A DNA stretch of 47,255 nt, taken from NCBI GenBank assembly GCA_903935585.1, contig CAIZSE010000081.1:1-47255 (forward strand), written 5' to 3'. The stretch comes from an uncultured Burkholderiales bacterium (lineage in GTDB: Bacteria; Pseudomonadota; Gammaproteobacteria; Burkholderiales; Burkholderiaceae_C). Shown here in pieces: positions 32,148 to 39,535 of the stretch. The position numbers and the translations under genes were made by a program. Under the pieces are notes generated by a model. It worked only from the letters and a program-made list of their open reading frames with translations, did no database searches and was not told where the DNA came from. Within the stretch, counting starts at the first letter, position 1. Each line of letters opens with the position of its first letter.

Positions 32148-33590
32148 TCAGCCCAGCACCCGCCCCGGATTCATCAGGTTTTGCGGGTCCAGCGCTTTTT
32201 TCACGGCCCGCATCATGGCCAGGGCGGTGGGGTCTTTGTAAAGTGGCAGTTTGCCCACCTTGAGTTCGCCCACGCCATGCTCGGCGCTGATGGAGCCATC
32301 GAACTTGGCCACCTGATCGAACACCAGAGTGTTGACCTTGTCTTCAAATTCACGCAAAAAAGCTCGGTCATCCACGCCCTCAGGCGCTTGCACGTTGTAG
32401 TGCAGGTTGCCGTCGCCCAGATGGCCAAAGTCGACCATGCGCACACCCGGCACTTCGCGGGCCAGCAGGGCATCGGTCTCAAGCACAAAGGCCGGAATGC
32501 GCGACACCGGGATGCTGATGTCGTGTTTGATGTTCAGGCCCTCCGTGGCCTGGGCCAGGGTGATGCTCTCGCGGATATGCCACAGGCCGCGTGCCTGGGC
32601 CAGGTTTTCGGCCACCACGGCGTCGGTCACGCAAGCTTGTTCCATGGCCGCTTCCAGCAAGGCTTCGAACTGGCTGCGGGCATGTTGTTCGTTTTCGCTG
32701 TCGGAGTTTTCGAGCAGCACGCACCAAGGCGTGACTTGCCACAGCGGCACACGCAGTTGCGGGTAATGCTTGTCGACCAAGCCGAGCGCAAACTGGTTCA
32801 TGACTTCAAAACCCGTGAGGCCAGGCCCCAGGCGCTGGTGGGCCAGACCCAGCAGTTGCACGGCGGCTTGCAGGGTGGGCACAGCGGCCCAGGCGGTGAG
32901 CTGTGCCGCGGGTTGGGGGTAAAGCTTCAGGGTGGCGGCGGTGATGATGCCCAGCGTGCCTTCGCTGCCGATCATCAGGTTGCGCAGGTCATAGCCCGTG
33001 TTGTCCTTGCGCAAACCGCTCAGGCCGTGCCAGATGTCGCCCTGGGCGGTCACCACTTCCAGGCCCAGGCACAGGTCACGCGTGTTGCCATAACGCACCA
33101 CTTGCGTGCCGCCTGCGTTGGTGCCCAGGTTGCCGCCAATGGTGCAACTGCCCTCGGCCCCCAAACTCAGGGGGAACAGAAAACCGGCGTTCTCGGCCGC
33201 AGTTTGCAGGTTTTGCAAAACACAGCCGGCATCCACGGTGATGGTGAGGTTGTCTTTGTCGATGGCCCGTACGGCATTCATGCGCGTCATGCTGAGCACG
33301 ATCTGGTTGCCCGATGCGTCAGGCACACCGCCGACCACCAGACCGGTGTTGCCGCCTTGGGGCACGATGGGCGTGCCCGTGGCCGCGCAGGCCTTGACCA
33401 CGGCAGCCACTTCTTGTGTGTTGCCTGGGCGCACCACCGCCAGGGCCTGGCCTTTGACGCGTTTGCGCCAGTCTTGTTCCCAGGGGCTCAAGTCGGCACC
33501 CGGGTCTTGGTGGGTCAGCACATGGCTTGGGCCGCAAATTTGGCGCAACAAGGCAATCAGGGCGATTTGGGCGGTGCTTGAAACGGTCAT
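32148..33590 (-). CDS. FAD-binding D-2-hydroxyglutarate/D-lactate dehydrogenase-like protein
   Basis: A 480-residue flavoprotein of the FAD-linked oxidase/GlcD group. The N-terminal PCMH FAD domain shows PIVPQGGNTGLVVGG and the LGAEGSCTIGGNLGTNAGG segment. The C-terminal cap domain carries FGHLGDGNLHYNV and the SISAEHGVGELKVGKL metal/substrate motif, typical of D-2-hydroxyglutarate and D-lactate dehydrogenases. The ATG at 33590 was chosen; a TTG eight codons earlier is less likely. No signal peptide. The exact 2-hydroxy acid cannot be told. It follows DUF2069 by 54 bases on the same strand. Confidence 0.92.
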   Translation of the reverse strand: MTVSSTAQIALIALLRQICGPSHVLTHQDPGADLSPWEQDWRKRVKGQALAVVRPGNTQEVAAVVKACAATGTPIVPQGGNTGLVVGGVPDASGNQIVLSMTRMNAVRAIDKDNLTITVDAGCVLQNLQTAAENAGFLFPLSLGAEGSCTIGGNLGTNAGGTQVVRYGNTRDLCLGLEVVTAQGDIWHGLSGLRKDNTGYDLRNLMIGSEGTLGIITAATLKLYPQPAAQLTAWAAVPTLQAAVQLLGLAHQRLGPGLTGFEVMNQFALGLVDKHYPQLRVPLWQVTPWCVLLENSDSENEQHARSQFEALLEAAMEQACVTDAVVAENLAQARGLWHIRESITLAQATEGLNIKHDISIPVSRIPAFVLETDALLAREVPGVRMVDFGHLGDGNLHYNVQAPEGVDDRAFLREFEDKVNTLVFDQVAKFDGSISAEHGVGELKVGKLPLYKDPTALAMMRAVKKALDPQNLMNPGRVLG

Positions 33591-33644
33591 GGTCTGGCGT
33601 GTCGGGTGAAGCAATGTTTGGTCAGCGTCTTCGGACGGTGGCGT

Positions 33645-34052
33645 TCAGTCTCTGGGCACGGGCACAAAGTTGCCCGTGGCTTTGGCCGCCTTGAACCGGA
33701 TGCGCACATGCAGCGCGCAAGCCACAAACAAGGTGGTGCACAAAAGAATTTGCAGCCCGGCCAGTGCGTTGGAGGGCCAGGCATCGCCCCAGGCACGCAC
33801 CACGCCCTCTGTAAAGTAAAGCCAGACCAGCATGCTGACCCAGCGGTAGGTGTACATGCGGTTTTTCAGCAGGCCCGCCAGGGGAATGCACAAGGGCAAG
33901 ACCTTGATGGCCCACAAAGTGCCACCTTCGCGCAAGGGCGCCAGCCAAAGCTCCCAGGCCAGGCCCAAAACGATCAGGCCCAGCAGGCTGCCAACGGCCA
34001 TCCAACGGGTGAAATCGACGCCGGCGGGTTTGTTTTCTGAGGTGGTGTTCAT
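33645..34052 (-). CDS. DUF2069 family inner membrane protein
   Basis: A 135-residue protein with four hydrophobic segments (about 18-35, 43-60, 70-85, 95-115), for example VGSLLGLIVLGLAWELWLAP and ALAGLQILLCTTLFVACAL. LLKNRMYTYRWVSMLVWLYF and EGVVRAWGD between helices are typical of DUF2069, a small inner-membrane family of unknown function in proteobacteria. The ATG at 34052 is chosen because the family begins just ahead of the first helix. It is divergent from yihY with only 21 bases between the start codons, so the promoters must lie inside one of the genes. Confidence 0.85.
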   Translation of the reverse strand: MNTTSENKPAGVDFTRWMAVGSLLGLIVLGLAWELWLAPLREGGTLWAIKVLPLCIPLAGLLKNRMYTYRWVSMLVWLYFTEGVVRAWGDAWPSNALAGLQILLCTTLFVACALHVRIRFKAAKATGNFVPVPRD

Positions 34053-34073
34053 TGCGGTGGCATCATACCGGGC

Positions 34074-35333
34074 ATGCAATCGAACCCCTTGAAGTCCACA
34101 TGGAAAGCACAGTTGTCGCTGTGGTGGCAAGAATTGACGGTTTTTCCCTGGCGCCAGATGGCGGGCGTTTTGGCCGAACGCTTTCGCGATGCCCGTTTGG
34201 GCGTGAGCGCCAGTTCCCTCACTTTCACCACCGTGCTCGCTTTGGTGCCGCTGTTTGCGGTGGGCCTGGCCGTGTTTGCGGCATTTCCGGTGTTTGGCAA
34301 ATTTCAGGACACGATCCAGCGCTGGCTGATCGAGAGCCTGGTGCCCGAGAGCATTGCCCGCCAGGTGCTCAGTTACCTGACGCAGTTTTCCCGGAAGGCC
34401 AGCCGGTTGGGAACGGTTGGATTGGTGGCGGTGCTGATGACCGCTGTGGCCTTGATGGTGACGATCGAACGCACCATGGGGCAAATCTGGCGCTTGCGGC
34501 GTCAGCGGCCTTTGCCGCAAAGGGTCTTGCTGTATTGGTCCGCCATCACCTTGGGGCCCTTGTTTTTGGGCGCCAGTCTGGCCATCACTTCTTATGTGGT
34601 GACGGCCTCGCGCGATGTGGTGGACGTGTTGCCGGGCTCCGTGCGCTGGTTGCTCGACAGCTTTGAGTTTTTGTTGCTGACTGCCTGCGTCAGTGGTTTG
34701 TATTTTTATGTGCCTTACACCCGTGTGCGCTGGCGCCATGCCATCACCGCCGGTTTTTTGGTGGCCGGGGGGCTGGAGCTGGCCAAAAAATTGTTGGCCG
34801 TTTACCTGCTGCAGGTGCCCACTTATTCGGTCATCTATGGCGCTTTTGCAGCGCTGCCGATTTTGCTGGTCTGGATTTATGTGACCTGGCTGATTGTGTT
34901 GTTGGGCGCAGTGCTGGCTTCCAGCCTGCCCGAGTTGGGGCGCCAGACCTGGCGCAAGCCCGATGGCCCAGGCTGGGGCTTCAGGCTGGCACTGGAGGTG
35001 TTGGCCGAGTTGAACGCCGCCAAAGCATCCCAGCAGCGCGGTTTCAGCACCGACGAATTGGCATCGCGCTTGCGCGTGGAGCCGATCGAGCTGCGGCAGG
35101 TGCTCGATGTTTTACAAAGCCTCGATTGGGTGGGTCGCCTGACCGAGCAAAACGACCAGGGGCAAGCCCGTCAAGTGTTGCTGATGGACCCGGCGCAGAC
35201 CAGCGTGGCACCTTTGGCTGAGCGGCTGCTGGTGTTGCGTGCATCGCCCGCCGACCCGGTGTGGCTGCAAACTGGGCTTGAGCGCATTGTGGTGACGCAG
35301 TTGCTGCCCGAGGCGAATCCGCTCAGCCGCTAA
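34074..35333 (+). CDS. YihY family inner membrane protein
   Basis: A 419-residue protein of the YihY/BrkB family, once annotated as ribonuclease BN, though that activity is now assigned to another protein. It has six membrane helices (about 45-290). Landmarks are RFRDARLGVSASSLTFTTVL, the FLVAGGLELAKKLLAVYLL helix and YGAFAALPILLVWIYVTWLI. The cytoplasmic tail (about 310-419) contains a winged-helix-like section (STDELASRLRVEPIELRQVL). The function is not established; transport or envelope roles are proposed for relatives. The start is the first ATG after the divergent DUF2069 start. Confidence 0.9.
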   Translation: MQSNPLKSTWKAQLSLWWQELTVFPWRQMAGVLAERFRDARLGVSASSLTFTTVLALVPLFAVGLAVFAAFPVFGKFQDTIQRWLIESLVPESIARQVLSYLTQFSRKASRLGTVGLVAVLMTAVALMVTIERTMGQIWRLRRQRPLPQRVLLYWSAITLGPLFLGASLAITSYVVTASRDVVDVLPGSVRWLLDSFEFLLLTACVSGLYFYVPYTRVRWRHAITAGFLVAGGLELAKKLLAVYLLQVPTYSVIYGAFAALPILLVWIYVTWLIVLLGAVLASSLPELGRQTWRKPDGPGWGFRLALEVLAELNAAKASQQRGFSTDELASRLRVEPIELRQVLDVLQSLDWVGRLTEQNDQGQARQVLLMDPAQTSVAPLAERLLVLRASPADPVWLQTGLERIVVTQLLPEANPLSR

Positions 35334-35390
35334 AACCCCTTGAAGCCTGGGTGCTGGAGGGGCTGGGGTGAGGCGATTCGCCGAAGGCCC

Positions 35391-36710
35391 TCAGGCGGTG
35401 CGAAAGGCCGCGCTCAAAAAGCCACGAAACCGTGCACGGCCGCCGCGCACCGGGGCCTGGGTCAGCTGGTAATCCGGAAAGCGCTGCAAAAACCGCCCGA
35501 TGGCGATGCGCCCTTCGAGCCGCGCCAGACTCAGGCCCGCGCACTGGTGCACACCAAACCCAAAAGCCAGGTGCTTGTTGCCCGTGCGGCGCAGGTCGAG
35601 CTGTTCGGGCTGTTCGTACACGGCGGGGTCGCGGTTGGCCGCACCGATGCACAGTGTGATCAAGGCACCCGCAGGCAGATCGACCCCGTTGACCTGGGTG
35701 GCTTGCAGCGCGCGTCGGTTGCTGAGCTGGTTGGACGACTCGAAGCGCAAAAATTCGTCCACGGCCAGGTTGAGGGTGTGGTCACGTTCTTCGCTGGAGG
35801 CAGCCGCCCGCAAGTCAGCCTGGAGCTGATCGCACTGCGCTGGCCATTCCTGCAGGCTGATGAGCGCATTGCCGATCAGGTTGGTGGTGGTTTCGTGCCC
35901 TGCGTTGAGCAAGAACACGCAGTTTTGCAGCAACTCGACTTCGCTCAGGGCATCGCCGCCTTCTTCCCCCTGAATGAGCCGGGTCAGCACATCGTGCTCC
36001 GGATCGCCAGGGTGTTGGCGGCGCTGGGCGACCAGCTCCCGCAGATAGGCCAGAAACTCGTTCACGCTGCGGTTGCCCAAGGCTTCTTGCTCGGGGGTGA
36101 GGGTCGGCTCGAGCGCGCCCAGAATGGCCAGCGACCAGCCGCGCAGCGGCTCGCGGTCGGCATGGGGCACGTCCAGCAGGTTGCCGATGATCTCGACCGG
36201 AATGGCCGAGGCAAAGTCTTCGATCAGGTCGCCGCCGCCTTGGGCCTCGATATTGTCCAGCAGGCTGTCGACCAACTGCACCAGGCCGGGCTCCATGGCC
36301 TCGATGGCGCGGCGCGTCAGGGCGCCCATGATCAGACGCCGCACCCGGGTGTGCAGTGGCGGGTCGTTGAAAACAAGGCTGTGGGTGTGGTGCTCAAACA
36401 GCGGGGCCACACCACCCGGTGGCGCATAGGGGGGCTGGTTGAAAGGCGCATGGTTGTATTTGGGGCCAAACTCAACCTGCTTGTCGGAGCTGAACACTTT
36501 GGCATCGCGGTACACCGCCACCAGATCGGCGTGGCGCGTGAGGAAATACGCGCCATCGGGCATGCGTTTGAACGGCTCGGCCTCTCGCAATGCGGCGTAC
36601 ACGCCGTAAGGGTTGTTCAAAAAATCAGGGGGCAGGGCGCGCAGGTCGAGTGTTTGGGCGATCTGTTGTGCCCGCAGAGTGCTCATGGGCGGGGTGATGC
36701 TGAGGGTCAT
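35391..36710 (-). CDS. Cytochrome P450
   Basis: A 439-residue soluble bacterial P450 (class I type, no membrane anchor). The oxygen-binding I-helix reads AGHETTT (270-276), the ExxR motif is E319-FLR, and the heme-thiolate Cys390 lies in FGFGVHQCAG. It is the last gene of a three-gene minus-strand operon. Its start overlaps the hydrolase stop by ATGA, so translation is coupled. A ferredoxin and reductase must be supplied from elsewhere, as none are seen nearby. The substrate is unknown. The resemblance to CYP families active on fatty acids, terpenes or alkaloids cannot be settled by reading. Confidence 0.93.
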   Translation of the reverse strand: MTLSITPPMSTLRAQQIAQTLDLRALPPDFLNNPYGVYAALREAEPFKRMPDGAYFLTRHADLVAVYRDAKVFSSDKQVEFGPKYNHAPFNQPPYAPPGGVAPLFEHHTHSLVFNDPPLHTRVRRLIMGALTRRAIEAMEPGLVQLVDSLLDNIEAQGGGDLIEDFASAIPVEIIGNLLDVPHADREPLRGWSLAILGALEPTLTPEQEALGNRSVNEFLAYLRELVAQRRQHPGDPEHDVLTRLIQGEEGGDALSEVELLQNCVFLLNAGHETTTNLIGNALISLQEWPAQCDQLQADLRAAASSEERDHTLNLAVDEFLRFESSNQLSNRRALQATQVNGVDLPAGALITLCIGAANRDPAVYEQPEQLDLRRTGNKHLAFGFGVHQCAGLSLARLEGRIAIGRFLQRFPDYQLTQAPVRGGRARFRGFLSAAFRTA

Positions 36711-37525
36711 GTTTTTAAAAAATCCTTGAGGGCTTGCAGCACGCCTTCAGGCGCCTCGGTCATCAGCGAGTGGCCTGCAGGCAGCTTGACCACCTTGGGC
36801 TTGGCGCACAGGCCGATCAGGCTTTGCGCCGCTTTGGGCGGCGTCATTTGGTCAGCATCGCCCAGCACAAACAAAACAGGGCACTGCACCTGCGGCATGG
36901 CCATTTCGCCACCGTTGTAGCTGTCACAGGCCTTGAAGCCGATGTTGAACACGTTGGCCTGGGTGTTGCTGGCCAGCACGCGCCGCATCAGCGCCTTGCT
37001 GCCGCCATAAAGCCAGGTGCCGGGGCCCAAAGCCGAGGGTGGCGGTGCCAGCGTCGAATGCGAAAAGCTGTTGACCATGTCAATCGCCTTGAACGGGGCG
37101 CTGACCGATTGTTCCAGCAGAGCGGGCGAAACCCGCATGGGGTAGGCCGTGCCCACCATCACCAGGTGACTGATGCGCCCTGGGTGGGCCTGGGCGTCTT
37201 GTGCAGCAGCTTCCAGTGCGATCAGCGAGCCAAAGCTGTGCCCGATCAGGGCGGCTTTTTCGATCTGGAGCGCGTCGAGCAGGGCGATCACGGTGCCTGC
37301 GGCCTCTTGCACGCTGTGTGGTGGTGGGCCGTCGCTTTTGCAATGGCCGGGCAGGTCAATGGCCAGCACATTCCAGCCGTGGTGGGCCATGTAGCGGGTT
37401 TGCAAAATCCAGACGCTGTGGTCGTTCAGCACGCCGTGGATGAAAACGGCCGTGGGCTGCGCCGGGTTGAAGGGCTTGCCGCCGGTGTAGGCGTAGAGGT
37501 CGTGGCCTTGAACAGACGTTTTCAT
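36707..37525 (-). CDS. Alpha/beta hydrolase
   Basis: A 272-residue alpha/beta-fold hydrolase. The nucleophile elbow is GHSFG with Ser97. The oxyanion strand is VFIHGVLNDHSVW, and the catalytic acid and His are likely in FVLGDADQMTP and LPAGHSLMTEAP. No signal peptide. It overlaps both neighbours by four bases, with metY upstream and the P450 downstream, so the three are translated together. It probably acts on an ester, thioester or lactone in a shared pathway, but the substrate is not known. Confidence 0.9.
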   Translation of the reverse strand: MKTSVQGHDLYAYTGGKPFNPAQPTAVFIHGVLNDHSVWILQTRYMAHHGWNVLAIDLPGHCKSDGPPPHSVQEAAGTVIALLDALQIEKAALIGHSFGSLIALEAAAQDAQAHPGRISHLVMVGTAYPMRVSPALLEQSVSAPFKAIDMVNSFSHSTLAPPPSALGPGTWLYGGSKALMRRVLASNTQANVFNIGFKACDSYNGGEMAMPQVQCPVLFVLGDADQMTPPKAAQSLIGLCAKPKVVKLPAGHSLMTEAPEGVLQALKDFLKT

Positions 37526-38820
37526 GCGGCTTTCTCCGCAGCCTTCAAGGCTTTTTTCAGGTCGTCGATCAAGTCGGCCGGGTCTTCCAGACCGATGGAC
37601 AGGCGGATCGTGCCCGGGCCAATGCCACTGGCGACCAGGGCCTCATCGGTCATGCGGAAATGGGTGGTGCTGGCCGGGTGAATCACCAGGCTGCGGCAGT
37701 CGCCCACGTTGGCCAGGTGGCTGAAGACCTTGAGGGTTTCAATGAATTTTTGCCCCTGAGCGCGTGAGCCCTTGATGTCAAAGCTGAAGACCGAGCCTGC
37801 GCCACGCGGCAGGAGTTTTTGCGCCAACGCGTGCGAAGGATGGCTTTCCAGCATGGGGTGGCCGACCCGGCTCACCAAGGGGTGCGAGGCCAAAAACTCA
37901 ACCACTTTTGTGGTGTTTTCCATGTGCCTGGCCATGCGCAACGGCAGGGTTTCGATGCCTTGCAAAATCAGCCAAGCGGTGTGCGGGCTCATGCAGGCAC
38001 CAAAGTCGCGCAGGCCTTCGCGCCGGGCACGCAGCAAAAACGCCCCCACAGTGCTTTCTTCGCTGAAAACCATGTTGTGAAAGCCCGCATAGGCCTGGCT
38101 CAGTTCGGCAAACTTGCCGGACTTGTCCCAGTCAAAGCTGCCGCCATCAACCACCACGCCGCCGACCACCGTGCCGTGGCCCGAAAGGAACTTGGTGGCC
38201 GAGTGGTAGACCAGATCGGCCCCATGGTCAAAGGGCTGGATCAGCCAAGGCGACGTCAGGGTGGAATCGACCAGCAGCGGCACGCCGTTGTCGTGCGCGA
38301 TGGCGCTGATGGCCGGGATGTCGAGCACGTCCAGCCCGGGGTTGCCCACGGTCTCACCAAAAAACAGTTTGGTGTTGGGTTGCACGGCGGCACGCCAGGC
38401 GTCCAGATCGCCGGGTTTGACAAATGTGGTGCTGATGCCGAAGCGGCTCAGGGTGTAGTGCAGCAAGTTGTGTGAACCACCATACAAAGCGGTGGACGCC
38501 ACGATGTGAGAGCCAGCGCCCATGAGCGTGGCAATCGTCAGGTGCAAGGCCGCTTGTCCGCTGGCCGTGGTGATGGCCCCAATGCCCCCTTCCAGGGCAG
38601 AGATGCGTTGCTCCAGCACCGCGTTGGTCGGGTTGCTGATGCGGCTGTAGACATGGCCCGGGCGCTCGAGATTGAACAGCGCAGCAGCCTGGTCGGTGGA
38701 CTCAAAGACAAACGATGTGGTCAGGTGGATGGGGACCGCCCGGGCGCCGGTGCTCGGGTCGGGCGCGGCGCCTGCGTGAAGGGCCAAGGTGTCAAAACCG
38801 GGGTCGCTGTAACCAGCCAT
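37522..38820 (-). CDS. metY: O-acetylhomoserine sulfhydrylase-type PLP enzyme
   Basis: A 432-residue PLP enzyme of the Cys/Met metabolism family, type MetY. Signatures are HLTTSFVFESTDQAA, the PLP phosphate-binding YSRISNPTN, the ASTALYGGSHNL loop and the Schiff-base Lys210 in VYHSATKFLSGHG. The length and LTTS N-terminus agree with O-acetylhomoserine sulfhydrylase (homocysteine from O-acetylhomoserine and sulfide) rather than cystathionine gamma-synthase. It is first in the operon (GGAGA just before the ATG at 38820). The coupling to a P450 and a hydrolase is unusual for a methionine gene, so a specialised sulfur substrate is possible. Confidence 0.92.
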   Translation of the reverse strand: MAGYSDPGFDTLALHAGAAPDPSTGARAVPIHLTTSFVFESTDQAAALFNLERPGHVYSRISNPTNAVLEQRISALEGGIGAITTASGQAALHLTIATLMGAGSHIVASTALYGGSHNLLHYTLSRFGISTTFVKPGDLDAWRAAVQPNTKLFFGETVGNPGLDVLDIPAISAIAHDNGVPLLVDSTLTSPWLIQPFDHGADLVYHSATKFLSGHGTVVGGVVVDGGSFDWDKSGKFAELSQAYAGFHNMVFSEESTVGAFLLRARREGLRDFGACMSPHTAWLILQGIETLPLRMARHMENTTKVVEFLASHPLVSRVGHPMLESHPSHALAQKLLPRGAGSVFSFDIKGSRAQGQKFIETLKVFSHLANVGDCRSLVIHPASTTHFRMTDEALVASGIGPGTIRLSIGLEDPADLIDDLKKALKAAEKAA

Positions 38821-38935
38821 GAGGGGTCTCCGAAAAAAACAAAGTGTTTGGCAAGCTTTTGGCCTGACTATTGGCGTTCATTGTGGGCTATATTGGCATG
38901 TCATCTAACCCGGATCGACCCTCAGGAGACACACC

Positions 38936-39403
38936 ATGCAAGTCAGCGACATTCTTCGCGTCAAGGGCGGCACACTGTTCACCGTGCATCCCGATGAACC
39001 TTTGTCTCGGGCCATGAACGACATGGCCGAAAAAGACATGGGCTCACTGGTGGTCATGGCGAACGGCGATCTGTTGGGCATGCTGACTTTCCGCGAGGTG
39101 ATCCTGCAAATCGTCAAAAACGGCGGTCAGGTGGGTGCCACCACCGTGCGCGAGGCCATGGACGCCCAACCCCAGACCTGCACCGGAGACACCGACATCA
39201 ACGAAGTGCGCCGCATGATGCTCGAGCACCATGCCCGTTACATGCCCGTCATGGACCAGCGCATGCTGATGGGCGTCATCAGCTTTTATGACGTGGCCAA
39301 GGCCGTGGTGGACAGCCAGAACTTCGAAAACAAGATGCTCAAGGCCTACATCCGCGACTGGCCCGATGGCTCGGCCCCCGAGTCCGAAGACGTCAAACTT
39401 TGA
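38936..39403 (+). CDS. CBS-pair domain protein
   Basis: A 155-residue protein consisting of two CBS motifs (about 7-62 and 74-130), starting VSDILRVKGGTLFTVHPDEP and with EMDAQPQTCTGDTDI-like spacing (EAMDAQPQTC, DTDINEVRRMML). CBS pairs sense adenine nucleotides or related ligands; the partner of this one is not evident. AGGAGA lies before the ATG. A TATATT hexamer at 38889-38894 may be the -10 of its promoter, without a clear -35. It is divergent from metY. Confidence 0.9.
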   Translation: MQVSDILRVKGGTLFTVHPDEPLSRAMNDMAEKDMGSLVVMANGDLLGMLTFREVILQIVKNGGQVGATTVREAMDAQPQTCTGDTDINEVRRMMLEHHARYMPVMDQRMLMGVISFYDVAKAVVDSQNFENKMLKAYIRDWPDGSAPESEDVKL

Positions 39404-39454
39404 AGGCTTGACCGGGTTGTCAACGCAGCGCTTACCTGCACACCCCTTGAACAT

Positions 39455-39482
39455 AAAAAATGGGCCTTGCAATGCAAGGCCC
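39455..39482 (-). terminator. Intrinsic terminator of the large lipoprotein gene
   Basis: A perfect 9-base stem GGGCCTTGC/GCAAGGCCC with a three-base loop (39462-39482) is followed, read on the minus strand, by a run of six T (39460-39455). It lies 53 bases beyond the lipoprotein stop at 39536. On the plus strand the T-run is missing, so it mainly serves the minus-strand gene. Confidence 0.88.
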
Positions 39483-39535
39483 TAAGTCTGTCAGGAGACG
39501 GCTTCAGCTTAAAGGGAAGCGGCTGTGGCTTGTGT

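Noticed and set aside
31950..33581. A 543-codon plus-strand frame over the flavoprotein and HTH region
   Set aside because: It is antisense to the clear FAD dehydrogenase; composition is typical of a shadow frame.
35340..36920. A 526-codon plus-strand frame over the P450
   Set aside because: The P450 on the other strand has all heme and oxygen motifs; this frame shows none.
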